From assembly GCA_008360975.2 (NCBI GenBank), contig CM039211.1, forward strand, positions 65,066,565 to 65,130,564: DNA of 64,000 bases. Direction: 5' to 3'. The position numbers were made by a program, and so were the translations under genes. The notes under the pieces were generated by a model that saw only the letters and a list, made by a program, of their open reading frames with translations, was not told where the DNA came from and ran no database searches. Positions within the stretch are counted from its first letter, which is position 1. Each line of letters begins with the position of its first letter. This DNA is from Lichenostomus cassidix. Taxonomy: Eukaryota; Chordata; Aves; Passeriformes; Meliphagidae. Below are positions 1 to 13,200 of this stretch, piece after piece.

Positions 1-445
1 TCTTAGCCATTAGTTTGAAGCTGATTGTTGTGTGCTTCAGTGTTCAGTCTGAAAGCAATTTTTACTCACTGTAAGTTAAGGCAGGAGTCCTAAGCTTAGA
101 TTTAAGCAAAATGGGAAAAATCTGCTGTTTAAATTAAAATACACATTTGAATTTGCATCCCTTTCTTCTCTGAGTCATAGTCATAATTTAGAAATAAACA
201 GAAAATAGAACTAGATATGCCAATGAACTGACTTTGGGAATTACCCATAAACTGTAGTACTACCTGCAGTCCCGCTTTATGTTTACTATAGTTAGAGGAA
301 GGACATGAAAAGCCTTCTTTTGTCTTTGTGAAGAGGAGTTAAGCTTCCTCTGCAAACAGAGCCACATGTGTTCTGCTGTAGTGAGATGCATGGTGTTAAA
401 AACCATCTATAAGTACAGTTAAAACATAACTTCTTTTTTTCCTAG
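1..445 (+). other. PDZD2: PDZD2 intron, 3' end
   Basis: This AT-rich unique sequence ends in a strong pyrimidine tract and AG acceptor (432-445). It is the 3' end of the intron preceding the first exon in the window; I see no coding segment or repeat in it. Confidence 0.75.
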
Positions 446-1236
446 CTGCTAGAGATGCAGGAGTGACAAAAGCAAATGGTTTGGCTTCTCCAGCTAGTGG
501 GAGGTCATCTGGCCATCACAACAAGCACATGGAGTCTGTCCGACCTGGCATCCTCAGCGACAGCCCCAAATCTGCGCGCAGCCCCTTTCACAGACAGAGG
601 AGGGTTGTTTTCTATGATGGTGATGCCAGTGATGACGACGAAAGTTCTCACTTGCACAGAAGCCAGAGGGCCAAGAGCCAGGAGGACGCTGGCATAGTTG
701 TTACAACCTCGTCTGTAGAAATTGATGATGAAAGCCAGGACAGTGAGTCATCGAGATACAGTGGCATGGAGACATCTTCCCCTGTCTTCAGCAATTCTGT
801 GGAGTCTGCAGACAGCACGCTGGAGCAAATTGAATCTCCTTTTTTCCCCATCATAGCATTTGATTACTCAAGTGTGCCTGAAGTTCGTCTTGGCAGCCTG
901 AGTTTGAGGGAGCTCCGGGAAGCACAACTTGAATCCAAGAGATCGCCAAAACTGGAGCACAGGGCAGTCACCAGAGTGAAAAGCATGATGAGCACTGAGT
1001 GCCGAAGCCTTCAGAGACACAGGACGGAGGAGCATGGCTCTTACAACAAGCCTGTTGCCAGGATGCTCCCTCACAGCAAGAAGTGTGAAGCACCTGATGC
1101 AGCTGGGCAGGGCCAGGTTGAAGTCGTCACTCTGGTTCGCAATGAGCATGAGTCATTTGGCCTGGATTTGGAAATCCAAGCCATGCCCTTAAAGGTTGTC
1201 GTCACAGGGATGCGGCCAGGTGGACCAGCAGAAATG
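446..1236 (+). CDS. PDZD2: PDZD2 exon: acidic linker and first half of PDZ4
   Basis: The exon opens after TTTTTTTCCTAG and begins with the last two bases of a codon, then reads [11 protein letters not shown]. It closes at a GTAATT donor exactly on a codon boundary, giving 263 complete codons. Residues 1-220 are hydrophilic and Ser/Asp/Glu rich (for example [11 protein letters not shown]), with a conserved-looking stretch [20 protein letters not shown]. The last ~42 residues start PDZ4: [20 protein letters not shown] followed by [14 protein letters not shown]. In the carboxylate-binding loop the sequence is FGLDL rather than GLGF, so the second glycine is Asp. The open frame continues 252 nt into the intron, but the donor and the perfect PDZ continuation in the next exon show where coding stops. 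Confidence 0.93.
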
Positions 1237-4200
1237 GTAATTTATTATTGTGATGTGCTTCCACATTGTGGGTATTATTATTATTATTATTATTGTTGTT
1301 GTTGTTATTATTATGCAAGTAGTCTGTTGAGAGTAAGGGCAACTGAGGTGTTTGTGCTTGCAGGGCAAAACATCTCACCCCATGTTGTTCTGGGGCTGCT
1401 GCTAAATGAAATGTTTTTGATTCGGAAGTGCACCCTGGGTAATTCAAAACTAAGGGAGGCAGGAGGCAGATCCGCTGAGATGGTCTAATCCCCCCTTGCA
1501 ATTGCAGTTTTGAGGGAATGCAATTTTTGTATTTATTTTTTTAACTATGGGCGAAGAAAAAATAAGTGTATGCTGGTGGTCGATGATGGTGGTAACAAAT
1601 ATATGCTTGACTATTTTATATGCATGTGTCCTCTGTATTACAGGGATCTGAAATTAAGAGGCTTTAGGTGCTGGCTGGGTTTGCCAAGAGCCGTGGCAGT
1701 ACCAGTAACACCTTGCTCTTCTGCTTCTCATACATGCCCATTCCAGTACAGACACATGCTTCATGCTGGTTGTGGAATTGCTAGATGCAGAAGTGCAGAA
1801 AGAAGAATAATACTCTGGCGTACAAACATGGCTGTAGCATTTTTAATCTCATTAGTGGCCACTAGAATAAGAGAGGACATGGCATAGCAGTTTGAATGGG
1901 GCTGTGAGATCTAGGGATTTGGGATTTTTCCCTGCCTTTTTCTCAGATTTATTTTGCAGTGTCACACTTAAACGTTTACCTTAAGAGCTCAGTTCGTGTC
2001 TGTTTTAGTGGTTTAAGAGAGTTCCACCTGAGAAGTAGTTAATGCATGGAAATAAAAAACAAACACATTGTTCCAGTCCTGAAGAAGCTAAGGCTGATCC
2101 ATCCCATTTCATTTAACTAAGAGGGCTCCATCCTGATACTCGTCTCTCAGAGAAACCAGCAGCTCTTTTGACCTTCCTGTTTTAAATTGTTCTTTAATTC
2201 TCCTCCTGGCAAAAGCACAGTCTGCTCTTAATTTATGTGCTGGCAAACTGACAGCAGTGGTACCTGTGCTCTGCACTGACGTTAAATAGGGGATGTTGCT
2301 CATAAGCAATTAATTGCTTCCCTGCAATCTTTGCCCTGTGGCAGGGCTTCTGATGTGTATTTATAATTTCCTTGAATCTCTTATTGCATCAGGGATCAAT
2401 GGGCAAGATGGCTGTTGGAGATGAGATAACTACCATCAACAGCATCCCTGTCAGTAAGATGACGTACGAGGAAATCTGCTTGCTTATGCAGTGTCTTCCC
2501 ACATCCGTAACCCTGGAGATCCAGAAGGCAGCATCAGGTGAGAAAGCAGTTTTGCTTTTGTACCATTTATTCTGGGTACCAGTGAACAAAATGTCCTTTG
2601 ATCAGCTGGGTCTGACCTTCTGCTGTCCTAGCTTTCCACATGGATTAAGAGAAGAACTGGGGGGGACACTGGTGAGCCAAGCAAAGCACTTTGTCACCAA
2701 ACCAGGCTTCAGGGTCCTCTCTAGCACCATGATAAGGGGAGAAAACCTACTCCTGTGTGAGACATTCAAAGGTCCCACATAAAGTAGGTCCCTCCTGCCA
2801 GCGTTTGTAGAGGTCTGAGTCATTTCATGCAGTCCTGGAGCTAAAATGGCAGTGACCCTTGTCCTGATAACTCATTTTATTGCTGTGCCTGTTCATAAAA
2901 TATATTGACCCTTTATAATCAGATCTCTCTCTTAAATCTGAAGTTCTAGTAATGTTTTTATGAAGTTCTAGTAATGTTTTTATGAATGGACAGTAAGACA
3001 CAAAAAGCCACTTTTCGTTCTTTCTTTCCTTCCCTTTTATATGTCAGAATTCTCTAAAGTGCAGGAAGATGAAACAGAAAATGCAAGAAAATGAAAATCT
3101 TATAAAAATGTTTATTTGCGTGTTTCATTACAAAAAGTTATCTAGTGTGAGTTGAAATACTTGATACCTCCTTGCTTTCTATTCAGGGCTGATTTATGCA
3201 GCTACAGCAATATATGAATCCCCACAGACTGTACAAATTATGTGATGTGGAAATGAGTGTTTGAAAAAGAAAAGCATACTTTTCAAATTCAGGAAGAACA
3301 TAATATTTTGCTTTGTTCTAGCTTATGATCTTCTTTGTGTGCCTATTAATACCTTCCAGTTGTTCTTTAAGGAATTCTAGGCTTGGCAGAATCTTGTTTC
3401 CTTAGATTTCTGTGGCTTTTCAAACCAATAGCATTGGGGTAAGGACACATTGGTACTACTTTGTCAGGCACTTCTGCTTCACCCTTGCCCTGTCCCACTG
3501 GCAGAAAAGGTGGTCTCTCCAGTGTGTGATCCACCATGCTGAAGCAGGAAAGTGCTACAAATTGTAACCTGGCAGCTTCAGATTGCTCTGCTGAGGTGTT
3601 TTTCCCTTGTTGACTCCAGGAGGAATCAGCACTTCTTAACATGGATCCCTAAGTTAAGTGATGTGGGTGTGGATAATCCTGCAAGAAGTACAGAGATGTG
3701 CAGGCACATTTGAAGGAACAGGAAAGGACGCTGTCACTGTGAACAATCTCTCCTTCTGCATACACTTTCTGGGCCCCATTTCATAGTAATTGGCCTCTGG
3801 AAGGCAGCTTGAATGCAGATGTATGTCTCTGAAGCAGTGTAGAGAGGTAGAATCTGGTGCTGAGGGTGAAGTGCTGAAAATTGAAGACGTGGAGAAATGG
3901 GTGAGCAGGAATGTGTCACTGAAGCAGTGACAGGGAGCTTGGTGTGCTCCAGGAGTGTCCAGGAGTGCATTAAACATGTACTGGAAGCAAGGAGAGGTCT
4001 GTGCTAAAGATGCAGTAAAGCCCATGTGCTTAATGTGTGTATAACATCACCCATGCGTGTCGCATTGAACACCTGCAGAAGTGCTGAGGGGGTCAGAGCC
4101 AAGTTATTTATGCACACACCGTCACTGTGTTTTCTGGTCACCTTTGCTATGTCAGGGCTTTCTGTGCTCTCTGGAGTCTCTGTTGGAGTCTTCAGTGATC

Positions 4201-7200
4201 AAACAAGTGATGAGAAGCAGTGCTGCTCAGCGTGACTTTCCGCATGCTGACACTTTGGTAGTTGGCTGCTTGACTGCTGCAATTTCAAAGATGAGAGTTA
4301 AACAGATCATGACTGCTCACCTTGGATAAGTGGATTGCTCCCTTCTGTGCACTACTCAAATACACAGGGTTATGATTAATTTGAGTTGTTGTAAACATCA
4401 TTACAGAAGAGGAGGAGTGCAGAGCAAAATGAAAACATGTAGTCTGTGTGGGTGTCTATTTTTGTAATAAAGCCTGGTGTTTTCTGTGTCACTTCTTATA
4501 TTTGACAGGATTTTTCTTTTTTTCTTCTTTTTTTTTTATCACGATGCAGCTGTCAGCAGATTTACAAACCTCATCCTGTCTCCAGGGGTCGACACTCAAA
4601 ATCAGGCCAATGTCAACAGCATCCTCACAACGGAGGAAGAACAGAGTGCTGGGAAGCGAGAAAGAGCAGGTCTGCAAGCTGCTGGCGGCGGCTGCGCGGT
4701 GGAGAGAGCAACACTGCCGCCTGATGCCACCAGCAGGGACATACATAGAGGTACCAGGAAGGGCAGCCGTGACGACGAGTGCACGGCCATCCCTGTTACC
4801 GACATTGATGACCTGCTCAGCCAGATGGGCGCCCCCGAGAGCAGGGCCTCGCGCACCCCGTCGCGCGCAGAAAGTCCCCTCCGTGACGAGTACACCACCA
4901 TGTGCTGCTGTGGCACTGATGAAGGCTGTCCCGGGTCTGAGCCACGAGCAGCCAAGGAGGAGCTGCTGGAAAAAACTGTGAATTGTGGGGCTAATGCACA
5001 AGGGGTTTTGGGGCTGTCTGTGTTGGACTCCATTAACACAGGCAAACTTTTTACTGTGAATAAAAACTCTCTAAATAACTATTCTAGGAATTTTAGCAGT
5101 TTAAATGAGGATGAACTGCCTGCAGCAAAATCTCTGGAAGGGAAGAGAAGTGACCCATTTCCAAAGTCGATGTATGGGGCTGCAGAGGATTCTCACTCGG
5201 ACACAGAGTCCATCACAGAAGCCTTTGACAGTGCTAGTGAGGTGTTGCTTGGGCAATGTGCTGCTGCTACTGCCCCTGCAGGCTGCACTGTAACAGAGTC
5301 AGATGAGGAGCAAATTGAGATTTGTTGCATGAACGATGAGCCGCAAAAGCCCGCACAAGAGCTGCATCTCACCTCTGGAACAAGGTCATCCTCACTGCCC
5401 CCGCTGCACCCTTACAATGGCAAAGTTTTGCAAAATGAGGGCTGTGCAATGTGTGGGTCACTGGAGACAAGCATCAACAAACTAGGTTTGGAAGATCATG
5501 GTGGTCCCGCTACATGTCCCTCAAAATGTCCAGATACATCGTCTACATCCTTGTGTCCTCCTTCCTCAGTTTTCCTGCCAGAAAAAGACATCCTGAAGAA
5601 TTCAGCCACTATCCCTGAAGTTTACTCTTTCTGTAACAATGGTGCCTTACATACAGAAGAACGGATGGATTTGGCGAACAGCAATGAACATAAGAAGTGC
5701 TGTGAATCCGTTGAAGATAAAGGGTCTCTGCACTGCAAAAAGACAAGCTTTTGCTCTGCTAGAAATGTCAGTGTCTTGGAGAGCAACTTGTTTGAGAAAG
5801 AAGGATGTCATGATGAGCAGAGATCCAAATCTGAAAGTGAAACAGTGGTTGATGACTGTAATCATGCTGTTAATTATTGCTTGGTGAAGAAAGAAACCAA
5901 CGGTTTGTCCAACTTGTCTAAAGCAGACAGCAATCATGTGAATGCATTGTCAACAAGAGGAATATCACTCAGGTCACCCTTTCCCACTAGATCTAAAGAT
6001 CCAAAGGCTAATGCAACTCATGACTTGCCAGGAAAAAATGAGAAAATTAACTCTGTGACTTCAGGACGGACTTCAAACGGAAAAGTCCAAAGCTCAGGCA
6101 CAAATCACTGCAAAGGAGCTGCAGTACCGCACAGCCCATCCTCACAGAAAAAATCCTGTCAGGAGCCTAAAGGAATGGCACAAAAAAGTATAATGGACAC
6201 GCTTTTAAATAATCAGAAGTCTAAAGCAGGACCAAAGCTAAAAGGATTCACCATCAAAAGCAAAACAAAGACAAATTCAGATTCTTCTGGCATCAATCCT
6301 ACCAAAGTCAATGGGGCTGATCAGAAAAGGGCTTCTGTTTCTCCACAGCTGTCCCCCAAACTCCTGGGGAAAAAAACACCATTGTCCCGTAATTCACCTA
6401 CAAACTCAGATCCTGGAAAAAGCTTTTCATCAGCCTCAAAGACTCTGAAATCAGAGCTAGAAAATAAACCATCTCTGGTAATTTCTGAAGATTCACTTCT
6501 GCCTCTCCTGAATGGCAGCAGCAGCCCAACCACGAGTGGTGAAATGAAATGTGGCTGTGGGGAGCTATCATGGGGAAAGCCAAAAGAGAAGCAAGTTTCC
6601 ATGCAGGCTATGGGGTGTCAGGGTAAAAGTGCTAAGGTGGATGATTTCAGAGCCAGAGACAGTCAGTCCATAGTCACTTTACCACCTCAGGGCATACCAA
6701 AAGTTGAATATGTGAAAGGGAGGACTGATAACCCTGGAACAGGCCTGAACACAATCAAGAGCATCTATAGTGCAGATGACCTTAGGCAACTAGATCTGCA
6801 AAATGTAGGAGCGTCTGCTGGAGCCTGCTCTTCTTCATTGGGGTCCCCCTCAGTTCAGCAGGAGCAGCTGGAAGGGCAGGAGATCCAACGGACTTTCATT
6901 GAGGTGAAGCTTTCCTCCTCTTCATCCCCTTCCTCCTCCTCCTCTGCCTCTTCCTCAACAGCATCGTTTTTGCGGCTGCCATTGCTGGAGAAAACAGAAG
7001 AGGTGAATGAGGAAGTGCCTCGGCTGACTGAGGAGATGGGGACCATGCCCTATTTCTCAAAAGCAGATACTGCTGGAGACAAGCACCTCTGTGGCTTGTC
7101 GAAACCTGTGACAAGGACCTACTCAATGCCATCCCAGCTATCAGGTCACTTGAGAGAGGACTGCCATGTTGCAGAGGGTCACCCTGTGCAAGGCACCCAT

Positions 7201-10200
7201 GGCCAGACTGCAGAGGAGAAATACTCACAGGCAGCAACAGGGATGTTAAAGATGGTTCAACTAAATCTGCCAAACAGCCAGAGTGGAAAGGAGCAAGCAT
7301 ATGCCTCCAAAAGCACCCAGAAGGTCCATGACACATCCCCTTCAGCCAGTGACATCAGCTACCCCACTGCTGATAAACTGAGAAGCTTCAGGAGGAACTA
7401 CTATTACTATGAGCTGAACTGGCCACATGAGCCAATTTCATCCTTCTCTGTCAAACAGAGGATCAAATCCTTTGAAAACCTGGCAAATTTTGACCGGCCC
7501 ATTGTGAAGGCCATCGATATATGCTCGGCTGCTAGGCTGCCCCTCGCCCGGAGGTCGTGCGGTGGGCTGGCCACCACATCCAGCTCTGCCGAGTCACCGT
7601 GGGCACTGCGGCGCAGCTTGAGCTCCTACGGTGGTAGCCCCAGCCCAGCCAACGCCGCGGCCAAGTCTCCCTCCGGCACAGAGCCCGTGTGTGTGGCCAA
7701 GGCTGGCAAAGGGGACGGCAAGCCCCAGAGGAGTGAGGAGGACAGCGCTGGGGCAGATGCCATCGCCTTCCCCTCCTCGGCCTCGCCGGTGCGCCGCAGC
7801 CGGGGCCTGGGGCGGCCGCTGCTGTCCCGCTCCCGGCTGCGGGAGCTGAGAGCCCTCAGCATGCCTGACCTGGACAAGCTGTGCGGAGAGGGCTTCTCGG
7901 GGCCGCCGCAGCCCGCCTGCTTCAAGACAGAGCTGGAAATCACGCCCCGCAGAGCCCTTGGCACGGCTGCCCAGGGCGGGGCAGCTCCCGCAGCCCGCGG
8001 CGGCCCTGCGGAGCCGGGAGCGATGGCAGTGGGAGTCTGCAGCCCCCGGGACAGCGGCTCGGGGACGCCGGGGTCCGCCTCGGATGATGATGTGCCCCAC
8101 GGCAGCTCTCTGGATAGGGCAAACAGCTGGTCTATAAGGTTGGTGTCAGCTTTGCTATGTAGCAACTGCTTCATCCCTAGCCAAGGCAAAGCTTCCGCTG
8201 TGCCACAGGTCTGCCCCAAAGCACATTTCAGCTGCGGCCCCACGTTGCCATCCCCTCACGGTCTGGGGTGCCCTTGGTGCCTTGGAGCTGCCGTGCTGCT
8301 GTGTCATGGCTCCAGTACAGGATGAAACATTTCATCCTGGCATGGCTGGGCTCATTTTATGTGTCCCCTCTAGCTGGTTTTGGTCAGTTTTTGGCCATGT
8401 TACAGCGCAGCAGTAGTGGTGGAGGGGAGGCTGCACAGCACTGGCTGCCAGCACAGCCTGTGGTGACAAACGAGCTTCTTGTCCTGCCAGAAGCAGTCTT
8501 CAGATGTAGCTGTCTCCTGTTAATGTCTGTTTCTAAAACTGTTGGGGAAGGATGAGGGGAACAGAACAGGGACTGCCTTTCAGAGTTATTCTTAAATAAT
8601 CTCTGCCTCTTCCTGTTCTACCAGCATACACCATTTCTTAGCAGCTTTCAAGATTCCTTCTTTGTCATTTATCCTAATACAACTTGCGCGGTAAATCTGA
8701 AATGTATCTCTACAAAGTCGAGAAATATAGACCTCTTCTGTCTTTTTATGTTTATTTCAGCTTGGATCAGCTGCTCATCTCAAGCCTGGACCAGCAAAAA
8801 CTGCAATCTGTTTTGTCAGTGATAGTACCAAAATGTGATGTTGCTGCTATGCTCCAAGAAGTCAAAGCACAAGTAAAGGTAAAAACCAGAAGATAAAACT
8901 GAGTTATTGGTGGATTTTTGAGGGTTTTCATAAGAGCAGAGAAAATCTTTTCCAGACTGTCTCAGGGCTCCTCCAGTAGTCCCATGATGAGTTATTACCA
9001 TCAACTGCAGTTGATGTTAATTTTACTGATGCTGGTTTTTGAATGCCTGCTATAAGCCTGTAATAATTTTGAATGGATTTTTGTATAAAAGAATTCAAAA
9101 GCAGTTTTGAGTCACAATAACTAGAGCTATTTTAAGTGGAAAAGTATGTCTCCATCTGGGCTGCCCAGTAACTGCACATCAGAATTTAACTTTCCACCAG
9201 CCATCTAGGTTAAACTCAGTTTCCCCACCATGCAAGGGAAGCTCTGCTCCTTTCTGTGCCTCCTGCCTTTTACTAGAAGCTGCAATCCCAGAAATTAAAT
9301 TTATTTTGTTTAATGCTGAACTGGTGTCTTGAACACCAGAATGCTGCTCCTGAATGGTTTCTAGGAGACTCCTGTGACCTTTTTGTTCTCTTCTGTGGAA
9401 ACTGGTTTTTACATCAAGATAATCTGCCTCATTATCTAGGTGTTTAAAGGAGGCTTCCAAAGTGAAATGACTGCCAGAACATTACTTCCCTGTTTTTGGT
9501 ATTTCTGTTTGTGGGATACATCCACATCCTTTTTAAATCAGAATTGAAGTTGATAAAATAATGACAGTGCTGGAAGGGAAGCTGCCATCTGGTCTGCATA
9601 ACTGCTGGCTGGGCTGCATCTAGAGTGTTCTTGAGTTTTGTTCACAAAGATTGCAATTTCAAACATAGAACAGGCTGGAGGGGGGGAAAGGACCTCCCCA
9701 AAATATCCAGCTTTATCTCCTTCCAGGGGACAGCATAGCTAAAGCATGCAAGTCTCAAAAGTTTGGTGAGCCAAGAGGGTTAGCTAGGTTTACTGATAAA
9801 ATTAGGATTGGATTGCACAACTGGACAGAGGTAATTAAGTGTTCTCTAAAGTATTTTGCATGGGGTCTTGGAGAGATTATTTATTTATGCTACTTCTCAA
9901 AGCCTGAGAGCTCAAATATTTATAACACTGAATGCTTTTTGGAATGCACTTCTTGTCTGCATAGTTTCTTATCCATATTTAAGCCCAGTGTGGCACATAC
10001 TCTGGAAAATTTTGTGCTATTCAAAAGGTGGATTTTGAATGTACAATAGAACAGTTCTTCATAGTTATCCAGTTGCTTAAAACTGAGACAGACTGCCTGA
10101 TTTGGACTGAGAGCTTTCCTGGGAAGAGTTTGTCACTATCCTTTACTCCAAACAGTGCTGAATTTACTGCTAGCATTTATTAAATGCTACTAATAATAAT

Positions 10201-13200
10201 TATAAAAAATTGGGCATTTTATCTAGGTCTCTATGACTGATAGCTTTGGCTTACAGTCTAAACAGAAGTGATTACTGGAGTGTCTTTTGTGTATCCAAGT
10301 AAAGCAGTAAGCATCCGTAGCGAGGTCTCTGCCCAGTATTATGTGTGCTGCCAAGGCGTAGCTTTGAGAGCTGGGGAGGGAGGGAATGTACCTTGGGAAT
10401 GGGAAACCAGTATCCAGACTGTGTTGTTGACTGGCCCTTCACAAATGATCCTTGGATAACTCTTCTAACATCTGAACATCTGACTTTTTTCTTTCACCAG
10501 TGTAAGCAAATTAAATTGAGATATCAAGGGTTGGAAAGAGCCTGACCTCTTGAAGAAAAAGGGTTGCTATAGTACTTAACAGTCAAAGATATGTGTCTGT
10601 TTCCATTGCCCTCACTGCACTTGGAAAGGAGTTAGCCTAGTTCCGTAACTGATTTTATTCTTTGTAGCCAAATGTAAAGCTGTTCTCAAATGAGTACAGG
10701 TGAGCAGGGTACTAGCATCTACAAAAAACTGTGGGCAAAGATGTTCTGCCCTCGTGCTCCTCTCTCCTTGAGTGCTGATGGATCAGTGATGTGGAGCAGG
10801 GTGGCATCAGTTTCTGACATTGCCTGTGTATGTTGCAGGGATGCTTCTAGTGTATAGGGAGTCTTCCACAGACACTATGAGGCAAAAAACGTGCAGTGAG
10901 AGCAAGAATTTGATTGTTATTTCACAAAAACCAAAAAATATCTGTGGTTCCCTGTGCTTTTTGAAACAAAAGGCAAATGCTGAGTTAATATGTTGAGTTT
11001 CATGAACTAAATATATCATTTAATACTAAATAGATTAAGAGATTGATTTCTAATGATTTGCTATTAATTTTAGTATTGGCAGTTTCTGGAAATAACTGGT
11101 GTTAGATGGGATATCCTGGGGAAAAGCTGAGAAACCTGCTCTCTACTCCCCACATCTGATGCTCTGCCCCAGAGATAGGTACTATGCCCCTGGCTCTACC
11201 ACATTGCTTCCTACAGTTCCCCTCACACCACAAACTGTGGTGTCTTGTGACACAGTGCCAGACTTGTTGGATGCAAACCTGCACCAATCTGTTTCCTGGA
11301 TGCTTCCATTTCTTCAACAGCACAGCTTTGTCCTGTTAGGTCACTAATAGGCTCCTTACTTTCATCTCCCAAGTGAAAGTTTTTTCTGCTGTCCCATCTG
11401 ACCTTCCCAAGCTTCAGTATGTAGCCACTGCCCCTTGAAAGATTGTCTAGCACTGCTGAGAAGAAGTCGATGCAACTGTCCTGCATTACATCTCTCTAAC
11501 CCTTTCAAGAGGAGGAAGAAATTGGATAACAAAAATGTTAGTAATTCCCTGAAGAGTTCAGTGCTAGGTCCAGAAAGGTGTATGGACAATATTGCATTTT
11601 GACTGCAAAATGCTGGGTAATGCAAAATTGCCTACAGCCTGTGAAAATTAGGCTGCCCAAGGTTTAATGCCATTTCACTATCCTGATTTTGACTTTGCTA
11701 GCTAGCCTTGAATTGACTGAAGAAACCTTTCTTGTCACCTGAGTTCTCCTAGATGGCTGCTTCATTCTGTGTGTGAATGTGAGCATGAAGTGAAATGTAT
11801 TTAATACCTCAGTTTTAATTCCTTGAGCTGTCTTTTGTCACCTGCCATAGTCTGTGGATACTGGGAATTTGTTATTTATATGGGTACTTGGTCTTGATCT
11901 TTGGTTTTATGTTTCTTTTTCCCTTTCCGGTACACCTCCATTTTTCTGCTAGAGCAAAGAAGACACGTACTTTGTAGTCTTGCACAAAGAAGAAGGAGCT
12001 GGCCTGGGATTTAGTGTTGCTGGAGGAATAGACTTGGAACAGAAATCAGTCACAGTAAGTGATGGCTGCAAGTCATTTTTCCACAAAGCTCACTTTAAAG
12101 CAGGCTGGTGATTAGATCAAGTGCTCGTTTATCAAGACTCACTGCAAGTCATTCACAGTGTCTCTCAGAAGCAGCAGCTTACCATCTGCTACTGAAATCA
12201 GAGTGTCTGGGAAGCATAATTTTTATTATTGGAGATGGATAACAGTTATGCTTTCAGGCTTTAAAAATCTGTTACTGGATGGGATGGGCCTGATCTAAAT
12301 CCTATACATGTAAATAAAATTCTGCCTGCAGCTGCAGTGCACACAGCCCTTTAGGGGAGACTTTCATTCCCAGCCCTTGAAAGGAAACTCTGTGCAGCAA
12401 AGTTTTTGAAGGATTTTTCAGATCCTGAGACTGGTTGTTGCAGACCTCAGCAAACATTATGGATTTCACATCACAAGTTTATTTTGAGTTAGTAAGACCT
12501 GTGAGTGATCAATAAATGAGGGTTGTTGTCTGGTTAGGGGTTTTTTTAAGTCTTAAGCAGCATTCTGAACCAAAGATAGTGTCATATTAAGATACTGGTG
12601 TGTAAAAAGTGACTGTTCAAAAACATATCAGTGAGTCAGAAAAATCCAGGAAAACTGGTGTCCTGTGTGACCGTTTCTTTAACACAAAATATGCACTGAA
12701 ATTCTGCCCTGAAAGAGAGAGATATATTAAATGCTGAGGTTAGAAGAGGGGTATGTCCTCAGCTTTGGGTCCTGTGGATGCCCTTGCAGGAATCTTCTGG
12801 GTTTTGCATTTAGATAAGACCAGTATAAATAAATATATATTAAACTGTCATTAAGTTAGAATATGATCAAAGTCTAGAGAGCAGGCATCTACTTCTCTCA
12901 CTATGGAAGTTTTTCCCTGTCTCTGGCCCAAACAGCGGCAGCTCTGACCAAGAGGAAGGCTCAACAGTGACCCACCCCTGACTTAGAGAGTTCCTCACCT
13001 AGAGACTGGGACTCTACCTAAAAAATAATATCTAGAGCTCTCTCAGACTGAGTAACTGATGAAGTCCTTTTCCTGAATTCTGTTAGCCATGAGACCAAAG
13101 GAGTGTCAGCTCCTGCTCTTTCTTGATTGTCTTTTTGTTCAGTGGGTGTAAAGGGATCTTTTTAATATTCGTGATCTACTGGGATTCTGGATCCCAGCTA

